Origin: Acanthococcus lagerstroemiae
Taxonomy: Eukaryota; Arthropoda; Insecta; Hemiptera; Eriococcidae
Direction: 5' to 3'
Length of the DNA: 64,000 nucleotides
NCBI GenBank assembly: GCA_031841125.1
Contig: CM063109.1
Location: 27,003,321 to 27,067,320 of the forward strand
This document shows, piece after piece, positions 22,030 through 32,999 of this stretch (position 1 is its first letter; every line of letters begins with the position of its first letter). Under the pieces are notes generated by a model. That model saw nothing but the letters and a program-made list of their open reading frames with translations. It had not been told where the DNA came from and did no database searches. The position numbers were made by a program, and so were the translations under genes.

Positions 22030-23961
22030 TTGCTCAGCGTAAGCCTTATGCTGTTCACCTATTGCTGTATATAGTTTTACGCTTGTTTGAACTTACAAGT
22101 TGTATTTCAAAATTATCAATAAAAATTTGAATCCAAGGGTTCAGATTCTTTTGGAAAAGAAGATTGTATAATAACTCGCTAAAAATCTGTATTAAAACAG
22201 AGGGTTCTGTGGAAAGCCGAATCTTGAAATGGATTGTATGAAAAACCGGAGTCGAAAGATGTGAATTGGTGGCGGATTCAGGAAGCAATCCTGGGAGAAG
22301 TGTTACAGAATGTGTGAAAATTGAATAGCCTCCTCGCAATCTACCCCAGAATTTAAATCGCTTTTTTTACCCTTGGTAAATGAACGAGAAATCCTTATAT
22401 TTTTGGATGATCAGAGCTGCTGACTCTTTTCTTAGTTATAATGACAACGAAAATGCTTCCTTAGTATGCTGTCAAATTTTTACAGATTTTTTCTGGTAAT
22501 GTTTATAGAATTTTCAGTGCAGTTCTCTCGGAAAATAGTGATAAGGTTTTATGTCGCTCAGACTCTTCAGTGGTCGTTTAAATAGGTTGTTACTCTTCCT
22601 GGTTTAAGATTTGCTAAAGCTGCTCAAATTTTACCACCCTTTTTCTGATCTCGTCTAGATTTAATTACTGCCCTTCAAGACATGATCAAAAATTCCTGTA
22701 ACTATTCCGCACTTGACCTTGGAGATTGTGTGAAACACTAAATCTTTTAAAAATAGCTACTACGGCACTTCAAGATCCCCCCCCCCATACCCTAGCAGAC
22801 TAGTCTGAATGGCTCTTGTCTAATTATAACTGCCTGACTTCTCAAGACTCGTTTAAGATTTTTTAATGATATTTCCAAACATTATTGAAACTTGTCGGTA
22901 CTTTATCAGCATTTTTGAAGATTATTTTGAACTTATTTAGAATACCTTGAGATCTGCTCAGGACGTTAAGGTTTTCACCAATTTGGTGTGGACTCACTGA
23001 AAAAGTTCAGGAATCATTTAAACTCTTACTGCGCGACGTAAATAGGAATTTTCAAGATGGCTTAAGACTTTCCAAGACTCCCATAAAATTTCTGGAGACT
23101 TTTAAGACTCGCGCTTAAAACTATCCAAATTCTTCTATACTTGTACAATGTCTCTTGAGACTCTTCAAGACTCCTGCAAGATTTCGTGAAACTTAATTTT
23201 GAGATTCCGTTCGATTTTTCTTCTGGTACCTATGTTTGAAGCACTTAATTGAAAATATTCTGTCTTGGAGGGGCAGTTACCTTCGTTGCCTTCCCAAGGT
23301 ATTTATGTATGAATCCAGGAAAATTATTCAAGATTGGTATTCTCAGATTTGATTTTGGATTCTCGGATTCAGTTATTCTTGAACGATGAGAGGAGTCCTT
23401 TTCTGGAAAGGTTTCAGTTTCTGAGTGTTCGATTCAGTAACTACTTTTGACTCACTTTTCATGAGGAAGGTTATGACCTTCAGCTTACAACGCTGAAAAA
23501 ATAGCTCCGCACCGTTTACATTATTCCTTGTACATTTATTGTGAGTTTATGTATAACGCGGGCCTTGAGTTCCTGGATAGTGCAAAATATTGTTTCTTAT
23601 CAGCTATTATACTAAGCGTAGTGCATTAGCTGGTTGTGTGTGAATATTATGTATGTAACAAAAGCTTATGTAATTATGATAAGAAGCCACTACATTATTG
23701 TAGGCTTGTTTAATGAACTCAGGCATTTAGGTCAACTACATTATTGTTGTCTTATACTTCGAGGTTTGCAGATATTGGTAGTCCTGTAACAGTGTTGAAA
23801 TTAGATTCTTGGCAGTTGGCTGAGGGACGGAGCATCGAAATTATTCCGATATTTTGGTACGTCTACTCTGCTAAGCAGAAGGCATAGTTCGTTTTTTTTT
23901 CTGTTGTCAGATTAGTGTCATTTTGGAATTCATTGCATGTATTTTAAACATGATAGTACAG
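22030..23961. other. No gene seen; degenerate CAAGACTC words
   Basis: No family motif in any frame. Between about 22650 and 23200 the words CAAGACTC, TTAAGACT and CAAGATTT recur irregularly, which may be a very old simple repeat. No regular period could be set by eye. Confidence 0.3.
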
Positions 23962-24338
23962 CAAGGTGTCTACAGGTTTGGAAAATTTGGAAAGTTTGGA
24001 AAAAGTCAGGAATTTGAAAAGTAGGTCAGGAAGTTTGTAAATAGTCAGGAAATTCAACAATATTTTTAAGAAGTTTGGAAAAAAAAACAAAGAATGAACT
24101 CACGGAAATTTTTTTTGTCGTTTAATTTTACTTCAGCAATCTATCATGTATATCTGTGGACACCTTCCAATGCTTTCACCCAAAAATCAACTTCAAATTT
24201 CAGTTCATTTTAACCATAGCATCTAGTAGTATAAACATAAGTATATATACTGCCTATACTGTAAAGGATTAAAGAAGAGGAAAAAAAAGTTTGGAAAAAG
24301 TCAGGAATTTATATTTTTCCATTCTTGTAGACACCTTG
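23962..24338. mobile_element. MITE, CAAGGTGTCTACA family, copy 1
   Basis: Terminal inverted repeats are CAAGGTGTCTACA (from 23962) and TGTAGACACCTTG (ending 24338). Both sides carry the 5-bp duplication TACAG (23957-23961 and 24339-24343). The interior repeats GGAAAAAGTCAGGAATTT-like words near both ends and has no coding potential. The 377-bp copy is very close to the one at 31149. The transposase superfamily is not clear; a 5-bp duplication fits only a few, such as Transib, but the ends do not look like Transib. Confidence 0.9.
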
Positions 24339-24757
24339 TACAGTTGAAGGTATTAAATTTAGATGATTTAAAATCTGGTATAATCTTGACTTACACATAT
24401 AGTTGAACATGAATATTCAACCGTAAATTGGCTCATTATTTGAACGAGTACTATTCTCTTGACTTCCGCAGTTGAATATACAACACTCAAGCTAACAACT
24501 GCGGTGCCGATTTAGATGGAAAATTATTAAAACGTGTCCTCTCTTCCATCTCAGGAAAGTAAACGCAAATGTTTTATCCATTATTTCCATTCTATATACT
24601 TTTCTTTTTATCGTATTTTGAGACACCCTTTCCAGTGGAGCAGACGGAACTATTTGTCCTTTTCTGCCTCTGCTGTGAATTCAATTCTGATTCTAGTGCA
24701 CGTCCATAAAATATGATCATCGCTCCTTGCATCATATCACAATGGGTTGACCATATC

Positions 24758-25103
24758 CAAGATGTCTACAAATTCAGGAATCAGGAAAAGTCAGGAAGAG
24801 TCAGGATTTTTGAAAGTAGGTCAGGAAGTCGGGGAAAACATCAGGAAATTTGGAGGAATTTCCTGTAAGGTCAGAAAAAAATCAGTAAATCACCATCCAA
24901 TAGAAGATTCTGTAGGAAAGCAATGTGATATGAGAACTATGATGATTACCTCAGTTACATTCATTATCAAGTCCTTAAATTTATTATACTCATGGCTTTA
25001 TATTTGAAATTTAAAAATAATTCTAAGACTTTTATGTATGGGTTCTTCGAATATGAAAAAGGAGGTCATTAGGGGAAAAATTGGAGAGTCTGTAGACACC
25101 CTG
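24758..25103. mobile_element. MITE, CAAGGTGTCTACA family, diverged copy
   Basis: The left end CAAGATGTCTACA and right end TGTAGACACCCTG differ from the family ends at one position each. The left interior shares GTCAGGA and AAAGTAGGTCAGGAAGT with the other copies. The right half has drifted. No intact 5-bp duplication remains. It abuts a minus-strand RTE-like fragment at 25110. Confidence 0.75.
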
Positions 25104-25109
25104 TGGTCT

Positions 25110-25560
25110 CGGTCCTTCACGTCGCAAATCGCCGTCCCTAAGGTTCAATCGGAGTACTCCATTAGCTGATTCAACCATCTGCTATCGTTTGCGTTAATTG
25201 TCCACTTCTTTGCTCCATACATGAACAATAGGAAAACAAAGAGTCCATATCAGTTTTATCTTTATGCGCCATGTGATCGATCTGTTCTTCCAGATTACCG
25301 TCAGTTTGCTTGGCGCTTCTCTGCCAAATGCTATTCTTCTTCAAATCTCTGTTGTATAAAATACTCTTGTATTGGACCTGGCGTCGTTTACTATCTGCTA
25401 GTAGCTTACGTGGTAACTTTTTTGTTTCTGGTCTTACACCAGTCTGTTCGCCGAAGATCTCTGTTCGATATTGGCTAGGTGGCTCTAGGCTCAAGTCTTT
25501 CGAATTTCTGTTCACTTTTCTAACACACTCCGATAGTACAATGATCACTTCGATACGTTT
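25110..25560 (-). pseudogene. RTE-like reverse transcriptase C-terminal fragment
   Basis: Shifting between two minus-strand frames gives I-A-F-G-R-E-A-P-S-K-L-T-V-I-W-K-N-R-S-I-T then K-I-K-L-I-W-T-L and Y-G-A-K-K-W-T-I-N-A-N-D-S-R-W-L (25360-25150). This is the thumb region just after the YLGS block of RTE-like elements (compare AKTTVGKLNRIWKSHDIT at about 60850). Frameshifts and stops inactivate it. It is cut at 25110 by the neighbouring MITE. Confidence 0.6.
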
Positions 25561-25689
25561 TATTGATCATCGGCCAAAAAAGAAATGCCAAAAGATAAAA
25601 ATCTCTCAATATGTTTTATTTCTTCCTGGTTTGCATGTACATCAAACATGCAGTCATTCGTTATCTATACTCGGAGTGATGTAGGTATA

Positions 25690-26560
25690 TATTTTGAGAT
25701 TATTAAACAAGCAGCAATTGCACTGGTCCTAAAATTGAAATCTTATGTATTACTTTCACACTGACTGTATAATGAGAGCAAAAAATTAACTGAAAGTTTT
25801 CTAAAGAAAACGTAAAATGATGCGAATTTTGCGATGTTGAAAAACAGGTTTCCTAATTAGCCATTTAAATTCAGCCACACTGACATTTGATAACTCTTTT
25901 TTCGCTGTACTGTAAACATAGTTCTGTCCGTGAATGGTAAATCAGATGTGAAAATCTTAATGTGTGTGACGTCGGCCACTTGTAGACATGTTATAGTTAT
26001 TTGTCTAGTTTCTCTGAACTTTTTCCCATTTTGCGCCTTTCATATTGTAATATCTAATAGCTGAAATGGAATCTGCGTTCCCATGCCATTTTACCGCCCT
26101 ATACCTATACCAGTAGGTTTGGCAAGTATTGCTAGTCACCCATCTTTGGATTGCTTTTGAAATGTGATCGGGGCTGATGTGACTGGACAGGTTTTCCAGT
26201 TCATTGGTCTGCTGAAGTTTATTGCTTTCTGTTACATGGTGCTTTCAGTGTTTCAGACTTTCAGCTCTGTAGGACTTGTTGATCAGTGACATTAGATGAT
26301 GGGTTAAGGGCATTCTTTCTGAGTAGATACGATGCAAGAATGCCACTGCTGCTGACTTTCGGGCTAGTTTTACAGTCTTTCAAACGACTTTGTGTACGTT
26401 ATACGTGAATGATGTGTTGCGTATTCCATCTAGTGTAAGTGCCGCGGGCTTATATTATATGCATGTGTTGTATGGTCACGCTATTTCCGTGTTTGTTATC
26501 TTACTGGCACCGAGCTGCGATAATACTAATCAGATGTTGATATTGTGGATAGTATACGAA
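25690..26560. other. No gene seen
   Basis: No supported coding frame, RNA gene or repeat was recognised in either strand. Confidence 0.35.
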
Positions 26561-26569
26561 TGATGATAA

Positions 26570-26780
26570 ATGGAACATTGGTGGAAAAAATAGAGGAAAA
26601 ATGGAGTAGAGAAAGAAGAAAACTGAATAGATCATGAACATTTCAAGAATGGGCAGATATCACTGATTTAAAAGAACTTAGACGGAGCAAGAAATAGAGT
26701 ATTAAACAGAATTACCATAGTTGTAGATCGCCCACGCTCAGAATTAGGTTAGGCACTAGAAGGAAGAAGAAAGAAAGACT
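26570..26780 (+). pseudogene. Probable RTE-like 3' end fragment
   Basis: The plus strand reads FQEWADITDLKELRRSK and, after a frame change, ITIVVDRPRSELG with ALEGRRK. These resemble the last residues of an RTE-like ORF, and a purine-rich AGAAGGAAGAAGAAAG tail follows. Short and broken, so moderate to low confidence. Confidence 0.4.
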
Positions 26781-26848
26781 AGTGAAACGGTTTAAATTAT
26801 TGTTCTCCCTGAAACCAGCCACATATTATCAGTGTCAATCTATGTATT

Positions 26849-27500
26849 TTGCGTAATTTGTATTCTTATATAGTTGCTGTAGAGATACTCAGTGAAATAT
26901 TTTTCAAGATTGGAAGTGTTCAGCCTGGTGTTTTCGTCTATCTAAAGGAAACGAAGACGAAGAGTTTTCAAATTTTCCGCTCCACTGCTTCACATTGCAA
27001 TGAGGCGCGAAGGAGGGAAATGATTAATGCGTTGGAACACAGTCGTTACAGAAGAGAGTTCTCTCGAAAGTGTAAAGTTGGTTATCGCACGAACCACTGG
27101 AGCATGGACGCACGTTGGTCGTATAATAAAACTTTTCGCCAGACGGAAACCTGTTGCTGGCTGTAACATGTGCTGCGAGAGCAGCCGATTGAGAGAACGT
27201 GTTTAAAATATTTCACGAAGAACACCATTTTTACAAACTGATAAAAAGTAAACCAGTAAAACTGTGTTAATACTGTCAACTGTGGCGCGAAGTGGGCCGT
27301 GTACCGAGTTTCAAGGGTGAATGGTCTTCGCCGGCTGGTGGAACTTCAAGTTATACTATTTGACTGGACTTTCATTGTATGCTGGAGAAGTGTGCTCGAG
27401 TATAAAGGGTTGTCAACTTGAACTGTAAAAGCGTGGGAACATGGCGCCTTATGACTTGCCTATTACTTAGTAGTATCATATGGTAGATCTATGGGTGCCC
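26849..27500. other. No supported gene
   Basis: A 105-codon forward frame from 26849 has no recognisable motif and is likely chance. Nothing else was recognised. Confidence 0.3.
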
Positions 27501-27737
27501 TTCCATATGACCTGTGTTCAAAACTGCTGAATTACCTTCCCGTAAATAGTTTCATACGCGTTTGCGTATTGTGATTGTAAAAATCACGATTGCGGACGTG
27601 TCCTTTCAAGTTGCACCGTGTTTTGCCGCTTTCTGTCAGTATGCTGAGTGTACTGCTGTCGGTATGTGTATGGCTGAGTGAACGTGTATGAACGAACAGT
27701 TGCCATGAGTTCACCGAAGGTGGATGTTTCATCATTA

Positions 27738-28006
27738 GCTCTGTTCTTTTGGGTAGCACTTTTTCCACTGGGTGCAGTAGGTGTACAGGAAAGGGGTACA
27801 CCAGTGTACACTGTACACCGCGTTACACTAAACTCATTACACTCCCTACACTTCCTTTCAGATGGTGTAAAAAGTTGTACATGAAATGTACACCGAGCAT
27901 ACACTAGGTTGAAACGAACCGAGTGTACGTGTACACCTGGTGTACACTTCCAAACGAACAGTCTTGGTGTAAAAAGTGTAGAAAGTGTAACCCAAACGAA
28001 CAGAGC
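27738..28006. mobile_element. TA-flanked MITE with GTTCGTTTGGG ends
   Basis: The ends GCTCTGTTCTTTTGGGTAGC (27738) and the inverted equivalent ending GAACAGAGC (28006) match over about 25 positions. TA lies on both sides (27736-27737 and 28007-28008). Inside, GTGTACA words and CAAACGAACAG occur repeatedly (around 27775-27800, 27930-27960, 27950), so the subterminal DNA is internally repetitive. The TA duplication suggests a Tc1/mariner-type transposase. No transposase is encoded; the 143-codon minus frame over it is an artefact of the repeats. Confidence 0.8.
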
Positions 28007-28217
28007 TATACCCACTGGTGGCTGAAGAGAAGTAGGTATGTAATCATTGACGAATTCATGAAAATGCTCTTATATTGTTCGATTTTGGTTATCTAATGAA
28101 GGTAAACGTGTAATGTCCATAGGCGGAACGTGGATAGAAGAAAAGGAGAGACATGAAAAGTTTTGTTTACCACTTTCGCCATCTTTTTCCGCTATTTTCA
28201 GCTTTCCCTTGAATATA

Positions 28218-29101
28218 CAAGTGTGGTTCGAAAAGTTAGTTTAATTATGCAAGCGCTCTTCTCAGTCAAGAGGTAGAACTATAAAATCTTAGGGTGATTT
28301 TCTCTCATCCATCCTGACCAGTTAGGTCCAGTTAGGTTCGTTGCAGTGTGTGGTAGCTTTAAAATGGAATTGCCGTTAAATTTTTCGTCTGAACATGAAC
28401 TACGCAGTCCATTTCATGGACGATCTTTTCGATTCTGGGGTGTGGTGGTACACCCAAGCCTTCCTCCTTCTACGCCTTAAGAAACAGGGAGCAGGGTTCA
28501 CATGTGTTTTGTGTTGCTCGGTGTGAAGACGGAGGAGGCACCCATCGCGCGCTTATACTTCACCCATCTCGAGTTCGTTGTAAAATGATGGTTTGGATAG
28601 GAGATCGGTTGTATTCGTCTCTACTATGGAGTTTCCCAGCCAATTCGTCCAAGATATACCGCGCATGTTCCTCAGTCAGCTGTTTTATGAGCCGTACCTT
28701 CTCATTCACAGCATGCATTAGTAGACCTTTGCTCGCTTCGTCATCTATGTTTTCGCGTCCGTTTAGGAAAGTCTTATTTCAGCATGTAACTATTTGAAAC
28801 TCGCATGGGTGTATCATCATAAACCGAACACAGTTCTCGATGAATTTCCACGGGTTCGAGTTTTTTTTTTTTTTTTCCAGTTAAAGAACGTATCACACTG
28901 CGTAGTTTATGTTTGGACGCAAAATGTATCGGCAATTCCATTTTAAATTCCCGTAAAGACAACAACTGAACTACCACACTCTGCAATAAACCTAACTGGT
29001 CAGGATAGATGAGAGGACATCGCCGTATCAAATTTCATAGTTCTTCGTTTTGACTGAGAGGAGCGCTGGCATCGTTAAACTTACTTTTCGAACGACCTAC
29101 G
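28218..29101 (-). mobile_element. Mariner relic rearranged into a half-palindrome
   Basis: The minus strand starts like a mariner transposase: KMELPIHFASKHKLRSVIRS then EPVEIHRELCSVY (about 28960-28800), the N-terminal helix-turn-helix. Further left come ARWVP (about 28535) and H-H-T-P-E-S-K-R-S-S-M-K-W (about 28455-28415), which belongs after the first catalytic Asp block; that Asp motif is not readable. Instead of the 3' end, the left 190 bp (28218-28405) is an inverted copy of the 5' end, again encoding MELPLNFSSEHELRS, now on the plus strand. Outer ends share GTTCGAAAAGT-AGTTTA and are flanked by TA (28216-28217 and 29102-29103). The 884-bp element is dead. Confidence 0.8.
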
Positions 29102-29360
29102 TAAGTTATAATTTAGGAACCAGTACCATAATATTAAGAAGATGGGCGAGGGCCCATTTACGAAGTACCATGTCTGTCCACTCAGCTCCTCTTTGAGGTG
29201 TAATGCCTAATGTCGGGACTGACAGATTGTTCGTTTTTGAAAACTTCGATTATTTACCCGATGTCAGCAGACTCTGCATTTGGATTTGACACAAAGGAGG
29301 ATAAACTTACTTGAGTTTCGTACTTCAAGTTGAAGTGGTGTATTTTTGCTGGTTATGGGG

Positions 29361-29388
29361 ACACACACACACATAAATACACACACAT
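29361..29388. repeat. (AC)n microsatellite
   Basis: Two AC runs separated by ATAAAT. Confidence 0.85.
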
Positions 29389-29482
29389 CTGGATATGACT
29401 AATGAAATTGTACATACGAATTTTTGGTAGTGAGAAATAATTGCTTCTCAATTGGCTATCTGTATGCGAATTATGAATTACT

Positions 29483-29619
29483 TTGTCTGTATGATTTGGA
29501 AAATGTAGGGAGCTGTTGTTCTGCTATGTTCGAATAGTTCTGAAATGAATATTGACAGTTTTAACGGATGAGAATTCAGACAATTGTGAATGGTAATTCT
29601 CAGAAAAAATCCACATTTC
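29483..29619. repeat. 137-bp direct repeat, left copy
   Basis: The block from TTGTCTGTATGATTTGG to AAAAAATCCACATTTC is repeated at 31792-31928 at roughly 90 percent identity by eye. The two copies exactly bracket the RTE-like relic 29620-31791. Confidence 0.85.
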
Positions 29620-31791
29620 AGTTATTGTGTGCTGAAGTCGAATACTGAATGAGAAATTGACAGAAGTCTGTGAGGAGAGGTGGTCAGTCAAGAAGGTATG
29701 GAAAGCAATTGTCAGAGGACAGTACTTGCTCCCGTTCATTTATATCTAATAATAATAATAATAGTAATAAAATTTTTGATACGGAATAAATCATAGAGGA
29801 AGCTACAGATTTTTACAAATCGTTTATGAATCATCAAACCCACCAATAGAGGAGGGGAGCCAAGTCCCGGTCTATTCTAACGTGGTAAATGGGAGGAGGT
29901 CACCTAAATTTTTGGAATCAGAAATTTACAAAGTATTAAATTCCTTAAAATGTAGTAAAATTTCGGGTCCCGATAAAATTGAAAACTCCATAGCTACGAA
30001 GCACTAACACCCCTCTTGACAGCGCTCTTTAATCAGTTCCTGGAAACTGGCTTCTCACAGAGCCAGTGGCAGCTTTCGGAGACAATACTACTTCATAAAA
30101 AAGGTGACCGGAGCGGTCTTGATAATTACAGGCCTATCAGCCTAACCCAAAATGTTGGCAAAGTTTTTCTAAAACTGTTGAGGAATAGAATGTATCCAAG
30201 TCTCGATTTTCAACAATCAAAAGATCAAGCAGGATTCAGGTAGGGTTCTCAACCATTGACCGCATATTTACACTCAATCAAATTATCGAAGAAGTAAGAG
30301 AATATAAAATGAAAATAAATATAATGTTTATCGATTTTAACATAGCGTTTGGTTCTATTAGCCACAGAAGTGTATGGGAGGCGTTGGAGAGCCAAGGAGT
30401 GGAAAGTGATATAATTCAAGTTTTGAGAAATCTACAAAAAATCAAATGCATATGTATGTCTGGACCAAAAGAGCGAAAAGTTCACCTTGGGCAAGGGAGT
30501 GAAACATGGTGACCCATTATCCCCATATCTGTTCAACTGTGTACTTGAAGGAGTTTTTCCCCATATCTGTTCAACTGTGTACTTTAAGGAGTTTTTCGCA
30601 TACTCCTCTGGGAGGTACATGAATCAAATTTAATGGTCAATGGTTGAACAATCTCCGATTCGCTGACGATATTGCTCTGGTGACTGCCAGTTTAGAGAAG
30701 CTGAAAATCATGGCGAAGGAACTCTGCGAGGAAAGCAGAAGAGTAGTCCTTACGATAAACTACTCCAAAACAAAAATAATGTTAAACGACAAAGTGAAAG
30801 ACTTCACATTAGAACGGAACGACACTGCGTTTGTCGAAGAGTATAAATATCTAGGCCAAACCCTAGCTTTCGACGAGAGAATGAAAAAAGAACTTAGTAT
30901 CAGGACAACTAACGCTTGGAAAAATTTTGGTCAAATAAGAACATTCTAAAAAGTAAGTGCAATTTAACAACCAAAATCAAAATTTTAAACCAGTGCGTAA
31001 TACCAACACTACCATACGGAGCACCGACCTGAGCTGTTACTAAGACTCAAGTTGAGGGCTTAGGAACAACCCAAAACAGGTGCTAAGGAGTGTGCTAGGA
31101 ATAAAGCTAAAGAATAAGGTGCGTGTGAGTTCAATAAAGGACAAAAACCAAGGTGTCTACAGGTTTGGAAAGTGTGGAAAAAGTCAGGTATTTGAAAAGT
31201 AGGTCAGGAAGTTTGTAAATAGTCAGGGAATTCAACAATATTTTTAAGAAGTTTGGAAAAAAACAAAGAATAAACTCACGGAAAATTTTTTATATCATTC
31301 ATAACTTAGTTCATCGCTTTGTTTGTTTATTTGTATACTTATCTGTGAACACCTTCCTAATGCTTTCACCCAAAAATCAACTTCAAATTTCAGTTCATTT
31401 TAACCATAGCGTCTAGTAGTATAAACATAATGTCTATACTGTAAAGGCTTAAAGAAGAGAGAAAAAAAAGTTTGGAAAAAGTCAGGATATTATATTTTTC
31501 CATTCTTGTAGACACCTTGAAAACGAAGGCAATGGATATCGGTTGGGCAATCAAAAAATTAAAACCGGGGTATGCGGGATATGGGGCAAGAGGGGAGGAT
31601 AAGTAGAACAAAATTGTAGAGGAACCTACCCGCTGGAAAGATGAGCTCGTCAGCAAATTTGGACTTCTCTGGCACAGAACTGCCCTTGACAGAAGTAGAT
31701 ATGCCCAGAATTGGGCAGACTCGCGGGCGTAGCGACGACTTATCTGCGCCGCGGACTCGAGTCCAAAGGTGTAAAATAAAAAAAATAAAAA
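29620..31791 (+). pseudogene. RTE-like reverse transcriptase relic, interrupted by a MITE
   Basis: Plus-strand text follows an RTE-like reverse transcriptase: EEATDFYKSF (about 29800), FNQFLETGFSQSQW (30022), ILLHKKGD and NYRPISLTQNVGKVF (30090-30175), DQAGFR (30225), FIDFNIAFGSISH with the first Asp (30328), VKHGDPLSPYLFN (about 30500), LRFADDIALV with the Asp pair (30650), and YLGQTLAF (30847). After the MITE (31149-31519) it resumes with AMDIGWAIKKLKPGYAG (31530) and ends RYAQNWAD, followed by an A-rich tail (31770-31791). The endonuclease part is absent, so it is 5'-truncated. Many frameshifts and stops. A 36-bp local duplication lies at 30519-30590. Confidence 0.85.
31149..31519. mobile_element. 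MITE, CAAGGTGTCTACA family, copy 2, nested in RTE-like relic
   Basis: Ends CAAGGTGTCTACA and TGTAGACACCTTG with the 5-bp duplication AAAAC (31144-31148 and 31520-31524). The interior is nearly the same as 23962-24338 over its whole length. Removing the element and one AAAAC joins the host LINE text smoothly, so the MITE came in after the LINE. Confidence 0.92.
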
Positions 31792-31928
31792 TTGTCTGTA
31801 TGATTTGGAAAATGTAGGGAGCGATTTTTCTGTTATGGTCGAATAGTTCTGAAATGAATATTGACAGTTTTAACAGAAAATTCGAACAATAATTGTGAAT
31901 GGTAATTCTCAGAAAAAATCCACATTTC
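31792..31928. repeat. 137-bp direct repeat, right copy
   Basis: Partner of 29483-29619. It begins directly after the A-rich tail of the RTE-like relic, which is where a target-site duplication would begin. Confidence 0.85.
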
Positions 31929-32641
31929 TCATCCCCCCCCCATATTATAGAGTATTGTCCTCTCAATCTGTTCCCGTCAATAAACATGAATGCCCTCTCC
32001 CCTATGTGCATTACAAATCGTTGACATACCCGAAAATTCCAAATCCGCGGCTCGTTATACCAATTCTATGTCTCAATATTGATATAGTGGAGCAATTTCT
32101 TGGGAAACGTGACATGAGAATTCGAGAGGGATTGTGGCCTAGGTTAGTATCAAGAATTTGGACCGAAAATGTATTATGGCATCTTCTGGGAGGTACAAAG
32201 TTTGGTTACTGGGCTTAGTTCTTGGGCCATGGTTATTTTTATTTGCTTTTTCAAGTATACTGATTTTCACACTTCGTATTACTTGAATGGCTGCCTAGCT
32301 GTACATCTGTTACGAAAACACTATCCATATCTGTATTCGAGATCTGAGTTCAGTACTGCCATTATCGTTGCACTGTCCCATGAGAATTAGTGTGTTCACG
32401 ACTTTTTACTTCCTGAGTCGTGGCATATCAATTTTTGATTGGTGTGACACATTCCCACTTGGGAAAAAATGAAATGTACTGAATTAGTAATTATTAAGTA
32501 TAATAAAACATAAAAATACAAAAAAAAAAACAATTCTAAATAATCGTTTCTCCGATGTAGATATATCAAAATGATCAATATTTTGCCTGGGTCGTGGTCT
32601 GCAATCTGTTTTCCAGAGTAATGGCGTGTGTGTATTGTGAT

Positions 32642-32745
32642 GACCACGACGTAAGAAATTCCTAGTCCGTAGTTCTTCATTGTTGACCACGACCCAAGAA
32701 ATTCCTAGTCCGTGATCCTTTATTGTTGACCACACCAGTGTAAGT
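32642..32745. repeat. 43-bp tandem repeat
   Basis: GACCACGAC, AAGAAATTCCTAGTCCG and TTCATTGTT-like text repeats from 32642 and 32685, with a third start at 32728. The unit length is not a multiple of three, so it is not a protein repeat. Confidence 0.8.
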
Positions 32746-32784
32746 TCCAATCTTAACCCAACGGTGTACCTTGCCACACCGCGT

Positions 32785-32990
32785 TAAAATGTACCGTAAA
32801 TGTACAAACTGAAGTAAAGATAGAATGGCTAATAGTCAGTGATGCCTCTTCGGGACTGATGATCATGGCCGGCTGACTGCACTGAAGTGATGTTTATACT
32901 CAAAATGTACGGTAAATATAAACTGAAGGAATGCTACTGGACGGCTAAAGGCCAGAGTGTGCTGTAATGCCCCAAGAATTTAAAATCATG
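32785..32990. repeat. Imperfect duplication, about 115 bp apart
   Basis: AAAATGTACCGTAAATGTACAAACTGAA near 32787 and AAAATGTACGGTAAATATAAACTGAA near 32902, each followed by GGCTAA, CAG and GATGCC/TAATGCC words. Confidence 0.5.
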
Positions 32991-32999
32991 AGGATCAAA

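Noticed and set aside
27584..28015. 143-codon minus-strand frame
   Set aside because: It lies over a MITE with internal GTGTACA repeats and mirrored ends; no protein motif.
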